64,000 nucleotides of DNA from Streptococcus devriesei DSM 19639 (GCF_000423725.1 NZ_AUIN01000013.1:1-64000); one strand, 5' to 3'. Shown: positions 19,464-28,237, counted from the first letter of the stretch. Program-made: numbers and translations. The notes: generated by a model not told the origin, from the sequence alone.

Positions 19464-19848
19464 GGCAGGTGTTCTTTTATATGCCCTGCTAATGGCAGCA
19501 ATATTTAGTCTTTTATTGCAGTTCTACCTCAACCGTGTCCTTGCAACAGAGAGGCAGAATCAATCGCAATTATCGGCTGGTAAGGCGTATCTGATAGCAG
19601 AATTAACTCAGGATTTAGCTAAAGATAACAGCGGGCAGTTTACCTTTAATTATGGCAATTCAAATTATCAAAGGAAAAATCAGCAGATTTTGATTGAAGT
19701 ACATTTGAAAAACGGTCAGTCTTATCACTACCATTTTAAGGAAGAAAATGATAAAACAAAGGAAAAGACGACTGAAAGAAGTGCTGAAAAAAATAAAGCA
19801 GCTCTTGAAAAATCAAAAGAAAATAAAGGATCTCAATCTAATAATTGA
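19441..19848 (+). CDS. comYG: Minor competence pseudopilin ComYG (ComGG)
   Basis: Last pilus gene of the operon, about 135 residues, with one N-terminal hydrophobic helix (AGVLLYALLMAAIFSLLLQFYL) and no classical FTLxE motif, as usual for ComGG. The start ATG 19441 has gagagga 9 bases upstream. A TTG at 19435 is too close to it. The C-terminus is a low-complexity Lys/Glu/Asn tail (roughly the last 35 residues). Confidence 0.87.
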   Translation: MHLMKKVKAGVLLYALLMAAIFSLLLQFYLNRVLATERQNQSQLSAGKAYLIAELTQDLAKDNSGQFTFNYGNSNYQRKNQQILIEVHLKNGQSYHYHFKEENDKTKEKTTERSAEKNKAALEKSKENKGSQSNN

Positions 19849-19896
19849 TTTTGCCAGTTCAATCTATTTTTGATATGATAGGTGCTGGAGGAAATT

Positions 19897-20850
19897 ATGG
19901 ATTTTGAAAAAATAGAAACAGCCTATAATTTACTGCTGAATAATTGTCAGCGGCTGGAAACAAAACTTCAGACAAATCTTTATGATGCTTTAATTGAGCA
20001 AAATGCTTATTATCTAGGTGCAGATGGAGCTGATGACATAATCAGTCAGAATAATGACAAGTTACAGCAGTTGAATCTCAGTAAAGAAGAGTGGCGCAGA
20101 ACTTTTCAGTTTCTGTTTATTAAGGCAGCCCAAGAACAACGCTTGCAGGCAAACCATCAGTTTACTCCGGACAGTATCGGTTTTATCCTTCTCTATTTAC
20201 TGGAAGAATTGACGGATGCTAGCCAGTTAGATGTTCTTGAAATCGGATCAGGAACAGGAAATCTCGCTGAAACACTGCTCAACAATAGTTCCAAGCAATT
20301 AGATTATATGGGTATTGAGGTTGATGATCTTTTGATTGATCTGTCAGCAAGTATTGCGGATGTTTTAGATTCTCCTGCTCATTTTATTCAAGAAGATGCA
20401 GTGAGGCCGCAGATTTTAAAAGAAAGTGATGTTATTATCAGTGACTTGCCCGTTGGCTTTTATCCTAATGATGATATTGCTGGGCGCTATAAGGTTGCAG
20501 CAAAAGATGGGCATACTTATGCCCACCATCTTTTGATGGAGCAGTCACTTAAGTACCTAAAGAAAAATGGACTGGCTATTTTTCTGGCGCCTGTTGATTT
20601 GCTGACCAGTGAACAGAGTCCTTTGTTAAAGGCGTGGCTGCAGGAAAACGCTGCTGTTTTATCGGTTATTTCTTTGCCGGAGACAGTCTTCAGTCATAAA
20701 AATAATATGAAATCCATTTTTGTCTTAAAGAAGCAGGCAAAACAAGACTGCGAAACCTTTGTGTACCCACTGACGGATTTACAGAACCCTGATAGTTTGC
20801 GGACTTTTATGAAAAATTTTAAAAAGTGGAAGGAAGATAATGCCATTTAA
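19897..20850 (+). CDS. comYH: Class I SAM-dependent methyltransferase ComYH (YtxK-like)
   Basis: A 317-residue protein resembling N6-adenine methyltransferases. The SAM-binding motif LEIGSGTGNLAE lies near residue 115. The expected NPPY catalytic motif reads SDLPVGFYP, a change I recall as typical of the YtxK/COG0827 family. Substrate unknown. It follows the pilus genes and has its own ctggagg RBS and a possible weak promoter (tgatatgat near 19871). Start MDFEKIETAY chosen for that RBS. Confidence 0.85.
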   Translation: MDFEKIETAYNLLLNNCQRLETKLQTNLYDALIEQNAYYLGADGADDIISQNNDKLQQLNLSKEEWRRTFQFLFIKAAQEQRLQANHQFTPDSIGFILLYLLEELTDASQLDVLEIGSGTGNLAETLLNNSSKQLDYMGIEVDDLLIDLSASIADVLDSPAHFIQEDAVRPQILKESDVIISDLPVGFYPNDDIAGRYKVAAKDGHTYAHHLLMEQSLKYLKKNGLAIFLAPVDLLTSEQSPLLKAWLQENAAVLSVISLPETVFSHKNNMKSIFVLKKQAKQDCETFVYPLTDLQNPDSLRTFMKNFKKWKEDNAI

Positions 20851-20859
20851 GTGATAATT

Positions 20860-20868
20860 TGCTATAAT
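20860..20868 (+). promoter_or_regulatory. ackA extended -10 promoter
   Basis: TGC-TATAAT, 41 bases before the ackA start codon. This suggests ackA has its own promoter in addition to read-through from comYH. Confidence 0.72.
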
Positions 20869-20880
20869 AATCTTATATGA

Positions 20881-20896
20881 TCGTAAACGATTTCAT
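20881..20896 (+). promoter_or_regulatory. cre (CcpA) site in the ackA leader
   Basis: tcgtaaacgatttcat matches the 16-base cre pattern WTGNAARCGNWWWCAW at all but one position (C for T at position 2). It lies just downstream of the predicted transcription start, a position that normally blocks rather than activates transcription. Confidence 0.7.
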
Positions 20897-20909
20897 GAAG
20901 GGGTATGTT

Positions 20910-22109
20910 ATGTCAAAAACAATTTCTATTAATGCAGGTTCTTCAAGCCTGAAATGGCAGCTTTATCAAATGCCTGAAGAAAAAGTATTAGCAAAGGGTT
21001 TAATTGAGCGTATTGGTAAAGATGATGCCATTTCGACGGTAAAATTTGATGATCAAAATGTTTCTGAAACTTTGGCGATTAAAGACCATACGGCTGCTGT
21101 AAAAATTCTCTTGGACGATTTAATTCATCTGGGAATCATCAAATCTTATGATGAAATTACAGGCGTTGGACATCGTGTGGTTGCAGGCGGAACCTATTTC
21201 AATGAGTCTGTTCTGGTGGACAGTGAAGAGGTTATTGAAAAAGTCGAAGAGCTGGCTCTTCTGGCACCCCTGCATAACAAGGCTAATGCTGCGGGAATAC
21301 GGGCATTTAAAGAAATTCTTCCAGATATTACCAGTGTTGTCGTTTTTGATACGGCCTTCCACACAACAATGCCGGAGGTTGCTTATCGCTACCCATTGCC
21401 AAATAAGTACTTTACAGAAAACAAAGTTCGTAAATACGGCGCTCACGGCACCAGCCACTACTATGTCGCTCATGAAGCAGCTAAAGTTTTAGGTAAGCCC
21501 ATTGAAGAGCTTAAACTTATTACGGCTCACATGGGAAATGGTGTTTCTCTCACTGCTGTTGACGGCGGTAAATCGGTGGATACTTCTATGGGATTTACTC
21601 CGCTGGGCGGCGTTATGATGGGAACGCGTACGGGAGACCTTGATCCCGCTATTATCCCTTACTTGATGGATAATACAGATGATTTCAAGACGCCTGAAGA
21701 TATTCGTCGTATTTTCAACCATGAGTCCGGTCTGCTGGGCATTTCAGAATTGTCTAACGATATGCGTGAGATTGAGACAGCAACGAAAAATGGCGATAAG
21801 GATGCGTCTTTAGCTTATGCCATGTTTGTTGACCGTATTGTAAAGCATATCGGTGCTTATGCAGCAGTAATGAATGGCGTTGATGCTATTGTCTTTACAG
21901 CCGGTATTGGTGAAAACGATGCTCATATTCGAGATGAAATTATCAAGCATTTTTCTTGGATTGGTGCGGATATTGTTGCAGAAAAGAATGAAGCCCGCCC
22001 AGCCTACGGTGTGGTATCATCAGATGATGCCAAGGTTAAAGTGCTGGTTATCCCAACCGACGAAGAGCTTGTCATTGCGCGTGATGTTGAGCGTCTGAAA
22101 GTTAAATAA
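20910..22109 (+). CDS. ackA: Acetate kinase
   Basis: Converts acetyl phosphate and ADP to acetate and ATP at the end of mixed-acid fermentation. The 399-residue protein has the N-terminal signature [32 protein letters not shown] and the active-site block [10 protein letters not shown]. The start is ATG 20910, with gaagggg upstream. A longer frame from 20877 would run through the cre site. It follows comYH, the conserved streptococcal arrangement. Confidence 0.97.
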   Translation: MSKTISINAGSSSLKWQLYQMPEEKVLAKGLIERIGKDDAISTVKFDDQNVSETLAIKDHTAAVKILLDDLIHLGIIKSYDEITGVGHRVVAGGTYFNESVLVDSEEVIEKVEELALLAPLHNKANAAGIRAFKEILPDITSVVVFDTAFHTTMPEVAYRYPLPNKYFTENKVRKYGAHGTSHYYVAHEAAKVLGKPIEELKLITAHMGNGVSLTAVDGGKSVDTSMGFTPLGGVMMGTRTGDLDPAIIPYLMDNTDDFKTPEDIRRIFNHESGLLGISELSNDMREIETATKNGDKDASLAYAMFVDRIVKHIGAYAAVMNGVDAIVFTAGIGENDAHIRDEIIKHFSWIGADIVAEKNEARPAYGVVSSDDAKVKVLVIPTDEELVIARDVERLKVK

Positions 22110-22134
22110 GTTATCACATTTTATGATAAGACCG

Positions 22135-22169
22135 AAAAAGCTGATAGATATTCACCTATCAACTTTTTT
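22135..22169 (+). terminator. Terminator after ackA
   Basis: aaaagctgatag/ctatcaactttt hairpin with one mismatch and T6. Confidence 0.85.
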
Positions 22170-22309
22170 GTTAGGAAAGCCCAGTTATGCTAAAAATTGT
22201 CTGCAGCGCTGATTTGAACAGCCAGTTCTTAATGTTACTTGGTAAAAAGTATGGAACTTGGCCTTTTGCTGTAAGACTGTGAAAAGCACGGATTAGTTAA
22301 AGGAGAGAT

Positions 22310-22987
22310 ATGAAAGGAATTTTAAAAAAAGCCGCGGCTGCAGCCGCTATCGCTAGTCTATTTGTTGTGAGTCAGCTGCCTGATTTAGTCATGATAATTT
22401 GGAAAAAGGAGAGTTCAACTCTTAATGTGTGGCAAACCTTAACGATTATTGCTATGCAAATCCTTATAATCGTTGGTTTTTATGTGCTGGCTAGGAGAAA
22501 AGGATTGATTGACTCTGGTGTTAAGCACTGGCTGAGTTGGAAAACTTTTGCGGTTGTTTCGCTGGGATTTATAGCATTATTTATTGTTAAGCTTATTGGC
22601 GGTATTATTTTAACACTGGAAGGCAAGACCACAACGAATAACCAGGCAACGATTGATCAGCTGTTTGAAAATTCTTCGCTTTTGATTATGTTCCTGTTTA
22701 TTGTTGTGATAGCTCCTTTAACAGAAGAAATTATTTTTAGAGGTCTTATTCCTAAATTATTTTCAAAACGATTTGAAGGTTTCGGCTTTGCTGTTGGTGC
22801 CTTGCTTTTCGGCCTGCTTCATGGACCCAGCGATATTGGCAGCTTTGTCTTATATGTTGGTATGGGAATTGTTTTAGCTATCGTGTGCTATAGATTTAAG
22901 CATCTGGAGTACAGCATTTGGATACACGGTCTCAATAATGCTCTGGGATTTGTTGCCATACTGGTGACTAATCTGATGAATAATTAA
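22310..22987 (+). CDS. CPBP family intramembrane metalloprotease (CAAX/Abi-like)
   Basis: A 225-residue membrane protein with about six hydrophobic segments. It carries the family motifs in order: EEIIFRG (EExxxR), FGLLHG (FxxxH) and WIHGLNNALG (HxxxN). Relatives include eukaryotic-type CAAX proteases and bacteriocin self-immunity proteins. No bacteriocin gene is seen nearby, so the target is unknown. RBS aaggaga precedes ATG 22310. It is a single-gene unit ending at a shared terminator. Confidence 0.85.
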   Translation: MKGILKKAAAAAAIASLFVVSQLPDLVMIIWKKESSTLNVWQTLTIIAMQILIIVGFYVLARRKGLIDSGVKHWLSWKTFAVVSLGFIALFIVKLIGGIILTLEGKTTTNNQATIDQLFENSSLLIMFLFIVVIAPLTEEIIFRGLIPKLFSKRFEGFGFAVGALLFGLLHGPSDIGSFVLYVGMGIVLAIVCYRFKHLEYSIWIHGLNNALGFVAILVTNLMNN

Positions 22988-23046
22988 TCTTTAGTTAGGT
23001 TTTTGTTTGCTGTGGGAACAGTTTGTCTGCAGATATTAATAATCAT

Positions 23047-23094
23047 AAAAAATGCTCCTAAAGCTAAATGATAAAGCTTTAGGAGCATTTTTCT
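23047..23094. terminator. Bidirectional terminator between the CPBP gene and proC
   Basis: Perfect 18-bp stem aaaaatgctcctaaagct / agctttaggagcattttt with short loop, A-rich 5' and T-rich 3' arms, placed between convergent genes. Confidence 0.93.
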
Positions 23095-23095
23095 T

Positions 23096-23866
23096 TTACA
23101 TATTTTTGGCTTTTTCGATAGTTGTATCAATAGCTGAGATAGTGCTGGCGGTAAATCCTGTCCTTTCCAACTCTAAGAGTCCTGCAATTGTTGTACCGCC
23201 CGGACTTGAGACCTTATCAATAAAATCGTTAGGACTGATGCCGTTCAAGAGAAGGTTCTGACTGGTAGCCAGTACCGTTTGACTGACGATATCAAGAGCC
23301 TGATCTTTAGAAAAGCCATATTTCAAGCCGGCCTTAGCCAGAGCTTCAATAAAGAGTGCAATATAAGCAGGGCTGGAGCCTGCCAGAGCAGTGAAAGTGT
23401 CAAAGTCTTTTTCAGCAATTTCAAAGGTTGTGCCAAATGAGTTAGTAATTTGTTTGGCTGTTTCAAAGAGTTGATCAGAAACCTTGTCATTGCGGCAAAT
23501 AGCAGTGGTGCTTTTAAGCAGCTGTGCATTAAGATTAGGCATAATACGAATAATAGGCAGGTCCGCTTGGCTTAATTCGGCTAAGCGGTTCAAGCTTGTT
23601 CCGGCAGCCATTGAAAGGATGGGCTTATTAATGGTTAAGTTTGTTAGAACAAGGGGCAGGACTTGTGGCTTAATGCCTAAAACAACTAAGTCAGCTTTTT
23701 CAATTAAATCTTGATGGGAAGCTGCAAAATCAACGCCTAATGTTCGGGCTTTTTCCTTGCTGTTTTCAAGATTGCTGTCTGAAACAATGACGCTGAATTC
23801 TGTTTTTTGAAGTCCGGTAATGATGGCGCTGGCCATTTTTCCAACGCCGATAAATCCAATAATCAT
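23096..23866 (-). CDS. proC: Pyrroline-5-carboxylate reductase
   Basis: Last step of proline synthesis, reducing P5C with NAD(P)H. The 256-residue protein has an N-terminal Rossmann motif IGFIGVGKMASAII and the C-terminal family signature SPGGTTIAGLLELERTGF. I chose MIIGFIGVGK as start because it is the conserved N-terminus. No clear Shine-Dalgarno precedes it. The open frame extends upstream to 23956 with a non-conserved sequence. It lies downstream of pepA on the same strand. Confidence 0.93.
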   Translation of the reverse strand: MIIGFIGVGKMASAIITGLQKTEFSVIVSDSNLENSKEKARTLGVDFAASHQDLIEKADLVVLGIKPQVLPLVLTNLTINKPILSMAAGTSLNRLAELSQADLPIIRIMPNLNAQLLKSTTAICRNDKVSDQLFETAKQITNSFGTTFEIAEKDFDTFTALAGSSPAYIALFIEALAKAGLKYGFSKDQALDIVSQTVLATSQNLLLNGISPNDFIDKVSSPGGTTIAGLLELERTGFTASTISAIDTTIEKAKNM

Positions 23867-23961
23867 AATGAAATAGAGATTTGAGAGATGCGAGATGTTC
23901 ATAGGACCGGTGTTGATTGACCGGCTATAAATCAAAAAGCATTTGTCCCGTCTCATCCTTT

Positions 23962-25029
23962 CTAATAATTTTTAATAAGATCGACAGTTGAGCGGTCAAG
24001 TTTTTTTATAATTGCTTGGAGGAAATGCTGCGCCTGCAGGAAATCATCCAAGGAGTAAAGTGTTTGATGTGAGTGAATATAACGGGCACAAACACCGATG
24101 GTTGTTGAAGGAATTCCGCTGTTTTGAAGGTGAGCTGCACCGGCATCTGTTCCGCCTTTAGCGGCATAGTATTGGTACTTAATACCGGCTTCTTCGGCTG
24201 TTGTCAGCAGAAAATCCCGCATATTTTTAAGCATCAGGTGCCCCGGATCGTAGAAGCGAATTAAGGTTCCTTCCCCGATTTTTCCTTGATCTCCGTAAAC
24301 ATCGCCGGCAGGCGAGCAGTCAACTGCAAAAAAGAGTTCCGGATCAAATTTAGTAGTTGAAACATGAGCACCGCGCAGGCCTACTTCTTCCTGAACGTTG
24401 GCGCCGGCAATGAGGGTGCTGTCTATCTGCTGATCTTTAAGGCTTTCTAATAATTCTGTAACCATAAGAACGCCGTAGCGGTTATCCCAAGCTTTGGAAA
24501 TGACATTTTGCTGATTAGCTGTCAAAATAGCTTCTGTTTGCGGCACAATAATATCGCCCGGAGCAATACCGTAACGTTCAGCTTCAGCCTTGTCAGCAAA
24601 GCCTGCATCAAAGACAATATCTTCAACTTTTGGCAGTGAAGGAGAGCCATTGTTATTACGCAGAAAATGCGGCGGCACAGATCCAGAAATAAGAGGAATG
24701 GCTTGATTGCCGCGAGTATAAAGAGTGAACCGCTGGGAACTGATAACCAAAGGATTCCAGCCGCCGATAGCTAAGGCACGCAGCGTACCATCTTCTTTGA
24801 TATGACTGACCATAAAGCCGACTTCATCCATATGTGCTGCAACCATGACTCTGGGAGCGTTTTTGGCAGAACTGTGCTTGATGCCGAAAATTCCGCCCAG
24901 CCCGTCTGTCTGGACGTCATCGGTTAAAGGGGTTATTTTAGACTGCAGAAAATCACGAATATTGGTTTCATAGCCGGCAATGCCGTCTAATTCGGTGACT
25001 CTTTTGATCTTATTGAATAAATCTGTCAT
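23962..25029 (-). CDS. pepA: Glutamyl aminopeptidase PepA (M42 family)
   Basis: Cytosolic metallo-aminopeptidase removing N-terminal Glu/Asp from peptides. The 355-residue protein has M42 metal-site motifs AAHMDEVGFM (near residue 65), WDNRYG, QEEVGLRGA, the ligand Asp in AVDCSPAGD and the C-terminal GGTDAGAAHL/IHSHQ region. The start is MTDLFNKIK, with gcgagg upstream. It probably forms an operon with proC, 95 bases downstream. It is divergent from the DUF4651 gene. Confidence 0.95.
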   Translation of the reverse strand: MTDLFNKIKRVTELDGIAGYETNIRDFLQSKITPLTDDVQTDGLGGIFGIKHSSAKNAPRVMVAAHMDEVGFMVSHIKEDGTLRALAIGGWNPLVISSQRFTLYTRGNQAIPLISGSVPPHFLRNNNGSPSLPKVEDIVFDAGFADKAEAERYGIAPGDIIVPQTEAILTANQQNVISKAWDNRYGVLMVTELLESLKDQQIDSTLIAGANVQEEVGLRGAHVSTTKFDPELFFAVDCSPAGDVYGDQGKIGEGTLIRFYDPGHLMLKNMRDFLLTTAEEAGIKYQYYAAKGGTDAGAAHLQNSGIPSTTIGVCARYIHSHQTLYSLDDFLQAQHFLQAIIKKLDRSTVDLIKNY

Positions 25030-25149
25030 TTTTACCTCGCATAGCTGTAAGGGGTGCTGTGTCAGTCTAAACTTGTCAGACACATTGCTTAAATCCCTGC
25101 TTAATTCTATACTTTATATTTTAGCATGTTTTATGATAAAATAAAGGTT

Positions 25150-25437
25150 ATGAAAAATAAAAAAATGACACTGATGTCTGCCGGTCTTGCGGGAATAAGC
25201 GGTGCTGTTCTTGCCGGCCTTATTATTCAAAAGCATTTGGCAGATCAAAGACGAGACAGGATTAAAAAGGAGATTCGGCAGTTTTTTAGTCAATTTGGTG
25301 AGATTGCCGTTCTTTATATCAACGAATTTGAATCGGATAGGAAAAAGCTTTGCGGCGGCGTGGTCATGAAGGATGATACTGTCTACCAATTTACGCATCA
25401 AAATGGCAGTATCGACTACAAGGAGGAAAAAAGATGA
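25150..25437 (+). CDS. DUF4651 family small membrane-anchored protein
   Basis: A 95-residue protein with one N-terminal hydrophobic segment (MSAGLAGISGAVLAGLIIQ) and a charged C-terminal domain containing CGGVVMKDDTVYQFTH. It resembles a small streptococcal family of unknown function (DUF4651, from memory). Start ATG 25150 has aaagg close upstream. ATG 25165 is possible. Its stop overlaps the thioredoxin-like gene by 4 bases (ATGA), so the two are probably coupled. Confidence 0.7.
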   Translation: MKNKKMTLMSAGLAGISGAVLAGLIIQKHLADQRRDRIKKEIRQFFSQFGEIAVLYINEFESDRKKLCGGVVMKDDTVYQFTHQNGSIDYKEEKR

Positions 25438-25763
25438 TTGCTCCGCAGTCCTATGAGGAATTAGCCGCCTATCTGGAGCAAAAAGAAAGAGTTGTTTTCT
25501 TTTTCACAGCAGATTGGTGTCCTGACTGCCAGTTTATTTATCCGTTTATGCCTGAGATTGAAGCGGACAATCCCGACTTTACCTTTGTTCGTGTGGATCG
25601 CGATGCTTTTATAGAGCTGGCTCAAAAATGGAATGTCTTTGGCATCCCAAGTTTTATTGTGGCAGAAAACGGGAAAGAAATTGGCCGTCTTGTTAATAAA
25701 CAGCGTAAGACAAAAGCCCAGATTAATACCTTTTTGGCTGGGCTGAAGACGCATAAGTCTTAG
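25434..25763 (+). CDS. Thioredoxin-like protein (CPDC active site)
   Basis: A 109-residue cytoplasmic thioredoxin-fold protein. The redox motif is WCPDC (near residues 25-29) and the cis-Pro loop FGIPSF is present, so it is probably an active thiol-disulfide protein. It has no signal peptide. The substrate is unknown. It starts within the stop of the DUF4651 gene and is preceded by aaggaggaa. Confidence 0.85.
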   Translation: MIAPQSYEELAAYLEQKERVVFFFTADWCPDCQFIYPFMPEIEADNPDFTFVRVDRDAFIELAQKWNVFGIPSFIVAENGKEIGRLVNKQRKTKAQINTFLAGLKTHKS

Positions 25764-25825
25764 AGTTCATACTGGATAATGGGTGTTAAAATTATGCGGG
25801 AACTGAATAATTGAAAGGAATGGAA

Positions 25826-26452
25826 ATGATTTTTACTTATAATAAGCAATATGTCGGTGATGTTTTGATGGTTATTGTCAAAGACAGTAAAGGCGGTAAA
25901 CTGGCTTCAGAACGCAAGGGGAGAGTTGCCCGTGTTTTCTTGCAGGAAAACAATGAAACGGTTGCCTGGAATATTTTTGAAGTGTCTGATCTGATTGCTC
26001 TTTCGGGAAGCGGTCAGCTAGCGCTGACAGATGAGCAGATCGCTGTTTTAAATGCTGAATTGACTAAGGAAGGCTTTCAGGAAAGTCTGGAAAATGATCC
26101 CAATCCTAAATTCGTGGTTGGTGAGATTGTTGAAATGATTCCTCATCGGGACAGTGACCATCTCAATATTTGTCAAGTAAAGGTAGCAGATGATAAAATC
26201 GTTCAAATAGTTGCCGGTGCTCCCAATGCAGCTCTTGGCTTAAAGACGATTGTTGCTTTGCCGGGAGCTATGATGCCAAATGGCAGTTTGATTTTTCCGG
26301 GAAGTCTAAGAGGTGAAAAGAGCTTTGGCATGATGTGCTCTCCGCGGGAACTCGCTTTGCCAAATGCTCCGCAAAAGCGCGGCATTATTGAGCTTGCTGC
26401 AAGTGCAGCGGTAGGAGAAGCTTTTGATGCTAAGAAACATTGGCAAGGATAA
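25826..26452 (+). CDS. ytpR: YtpR family tRNA-binding domain protein
   Basis: A 208-residue protein with a C-terminal EMAP/PheT-type tRNA-binding OB fold (about residues 90-205: VGEIVEMIPHRDSDHLNICQV ... GLKTIVALPGAMMPNG ... GMMCSPRELAL). The N-terminal domain is YtpR-like. Its role is unproven and may be tRNA binding or quality control. Start MIFTYNKQYVG (ATG 25826) has aaagga 6 bases upstream. In-frame codons at 25811 and 25820 overlap that RBS. Confidence 0.87.
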   Translation: MIFTYNKQYVGDVLMVIVKDSKGGKLASERKGRVARVFLQENNETVAWNIFEVSDLIALSGSGQLALTDEQIAVLNAELTKEGFQESLENDPNPKFVVGEIVEMIPHRDSDHLNICQVKVADDKIVQIVAGAPNAALGLKTIVALPGAMMPNGSLIFPGSLRGEKSFGMMCSPRELALPNAPQKRGIIELAASAAVGEAFDAKKHWQG

Positions 26453-26512
26453 TGTAAGACACAAAAAGCAGGCACTGAGGTGCAAGTGTCGCATTTTCAA
26501 GGGATAAGTTCG

Positions 26513-26600
26513 AAATGCATTATTCGGCATTTTTAGTTAAAATACATTAACACAGCAGTGGTTCAGACAGTGCATGATCTGTTTGGGCTGCTGCTTTTTT
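26513..26600 (+). terminator. Two tandem terminator hairpins after ytpR
   Basis: A weak one, aaatgc/gcattt with T tail (26513-26534), then a stronger imperfect stem agcagtggttcagacag / ctgtttgggctgctgct (26554-26595) followed by T6. The rest of the 294-base gap to the next gene is AT-rich with no gene seen. Confidence 0.7.
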
Positions 26601-26746
26601 AACAGCGGTCAGTCAGTTGTTTTACCAGTCATAAAGGACTATCAATCAGGGATAAATATTATTTATAAACGGCCATAAAAAATATAGATTGGTCAAAAGT
26701 TGGCGGTCATGATAGGATATTAGTATTAAATTTGGGGAGGTGAGTC

Positions 26747-27778
26747 ATGTTCTTAGCGCTTATTTCAGGTGGCTTAGTCGGAACGATCTTTGGTTTTGTT
26801 TTGCAGCGGACGCGTTTTTGCTTGACAGGTGGTTTTCGTGATATGTACATTGCTAAAAATAATACACTTTTTTATGCCTTTTTAATTGCGATTACTGTTC
26901 AGAGCATCGGTGTCATCAGCCTCATTCAGCTGGGGCTTGTATCCAATCCGTATGAAGATTATTCTCTTCTTGGCGCAGTTCTGGGATCCTATATTTTTGG
27001 AATAGGAATTGTTTTGGCAGGCGGCTGTGCAACTGGAACTTGGTATCGAGCGGGTGAAGGGTTAATTGGCAGCTGGATAGCCCTCTTCTTTTATATGCTC
27101 AGTTCAGCCAGTATGAAATTTGGTTTGTTGCTTCCTCTAAATGAAAAGCTGACGAGTTATGGTGTGATTAACGAGGATTTGGCAGGACAAGCTGGGATAT
27201 CTGTTTGGTATTTTGTTGCGCTGTTAGCTGTTATAACGGCTTTCCTTATTGTTCGTGATTTGAGAAAGCCCAGAAGAAAGGCAGTGACTTTGCCAGCCAA
27301 ATATCAAGGAATACGGCACTATTTATTTGAAAAGACCTATTCCAAATATTGGGCGGGATTTGTGATTGGTCTCATTGCTTTAATTGCTTGGCCGGCCAGC
27401 GAGATAACCGGCCGTGTTGGCGGTCTTGGGATTACAACTCCTTCTGCTCATCTTTTGGCCTATATTGTGACAGGTGACAGCAGTTTGCTGAACTGGGGTG
27501 TTTTCCTTGTTTTGGGGATTTTATTAGGTTCATTTATCGCTGCTAAGGGTTCCGGTGAATTTCGCTGGCGTTTGCCTAATATCAGAACTATTGGAAAAAG
27601 TGTTATAGGCGGTATACTCATGGGAGTAGGTGCTTCTTGGGCAGGCGGCTGTACTATTGGCAACGGTCTAACAGCAACTGCTGTCATGTCAAGCAAGGGT
27701 TGGATAGCCTTGTTGGTAACCATCCTAGGTGTATGGAGTGCTTCATATTTTAGTTTTGTAAGACCGAATCAGAGATAG
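26747..27778 (+). CDS. tsuA: YeeE/TsuA family thiosulfate transporter
   Basis: A 343-residue membrane protein with two homologous halves, each with a GGC motif: RTRFCLTGG (C25), AGGCATG (C94) and AGGCTIGNG (C302). These align in spacing with the three cysteines described as essential for thiosulfate passage in Spirochaeta YeeE (C22, C91, C293). It is followed after 13 bases by a TusA-like protein, the usual partner. The start ATG 26747 has ggggagg upstream. The substrate is inferred from the family and was not tested here. Confidence 0.85.
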   Translation: MFLALISGGLVGTIFGFVLQRTRFCLTGGFRDMYIAKNNTLFYAFLIAITVQSIGVISLIQLGLVSNPYEDYSLLGAVLGSYIFGIGIVLAGGCATGTWYRAGEGLIGSWIALFFYMLSSASMKFGLLLPLNEKLTSYGVINEDLAGQAGISVWYFVALLAVITAFLIVRDLRKPRRKAVTLPAKYQGIRHYLFEKTYSKYWAGFVIGLIALIAWPASEITGRVGGLGITTPSAHLLAYIVTGDSSLLNWGVFLVLGILLGSFIAAKGSGEFRWRLPNIRTIGKSVIGGILMGVGASWAGGCTIGNGLTATAVMSSKGWIALLVTILGVWSASYFSFVRPNQR

Positions 27779-27791
27779 GAGGAAATAAATT

Positions 27792-28019
27792 ATGGCCTTA
27801 ATAGAACTCGAAACCGGCGGCTTAGTTTGCCCTTTCCCGTTAATTGATGCGAAAAATAAGATGGCAGAGTTAGCCAGTGGCGATGAACTTTTAATCAAAT
27901 TTGACTGTACTCAGGCGACGGAAAGTCTTCCCAACTGGGCTGCTGAGAATAATTATCCGGTTACGCGTTTTGAGCAAGTTGGACAGGCGTCCTGGGAAAT
28001 TGTTGTACAAAAAGCATAA
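27792..28019 (+). CDS. tsuB: TusA/YeeD family sulfurtransferase-like protein
   Basis: A 75-residue TusA-fold protein with the conserved CPxP motif (VCPFPLIDAK, C13) that carries sulfur as persulfide. Paired with TsuA it probably receives or processes imported thiosulfate, as described for YeeD/TsuB. It has a taggagg RBS and is clearly cotranscribed with tsuA. A general TusA role in tRNA thiolation is less likely given this context. Confidence 0.85.
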   Translation: MALIELETGGLVCPFPLIDAKNKMAELASGDELLIKFDCTQATESLPNWAAENNYPVTRFEQVGQASWEIVVQKA

Positions 28020-28061
28020 AACTATGTATTTATACTGCATTCAAAAGTAGCTGTTAGAAAA

Positions 28062-28109
28062 AGAGATGCCCCTGTCGGGTGTTGGACACGGACAGCTCAT
28101 TTTATCTCT
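28062..28109 (+). repeat. Hairpin between tsuB and ssbB
   Basis: Nested inverted repeats: agagat/atctct outside, ctgtc/gacag and gtgt/acac inside. There is no T run, so it is not a normal terminator. The remaining spacer up to the cin-box shows no gene. Confidence 0.5.
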
Positions 28110-28209
28110 ACCGGCCGGATTGATTATGGTCTATTATGGTCTTGTTAGGCAAAAGGTTTTGAATTCCTTTAGATTAATTTACACGATGCTAACTATTTTT
28201 TCCTTCTTT

Positions 28210-28217
28210 TTCGAATA
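28210..28217 (+). promoter_or_regulatory. cin-box (SigX promoter) of ssbB
   Basis: TTCGAATA preceded by ccttcttt and followed by ataaagcaggagg. The flanks nearly copy those of the comYA cin-box (16134-16162). It predicts competence-induced ssbB. Confidence 0.85.
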
Positions 28218-28237
28218 ATAAAGCAGGAGGGAAAATT

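Noticed and set aside
20440..20466. Missing NPPY motif in ComYH taken as loss of function
   Set aside because: The DLPVG form is typical of the YtxK-like family to my knowledge, so it is not specific damage here.
26621..26746. CmbR-type box upstream of tsuA
   Set aside because: A TATCA and several GATA sequences occur, but the TGATA-N9 spacing is not met, so the match is not convincing.
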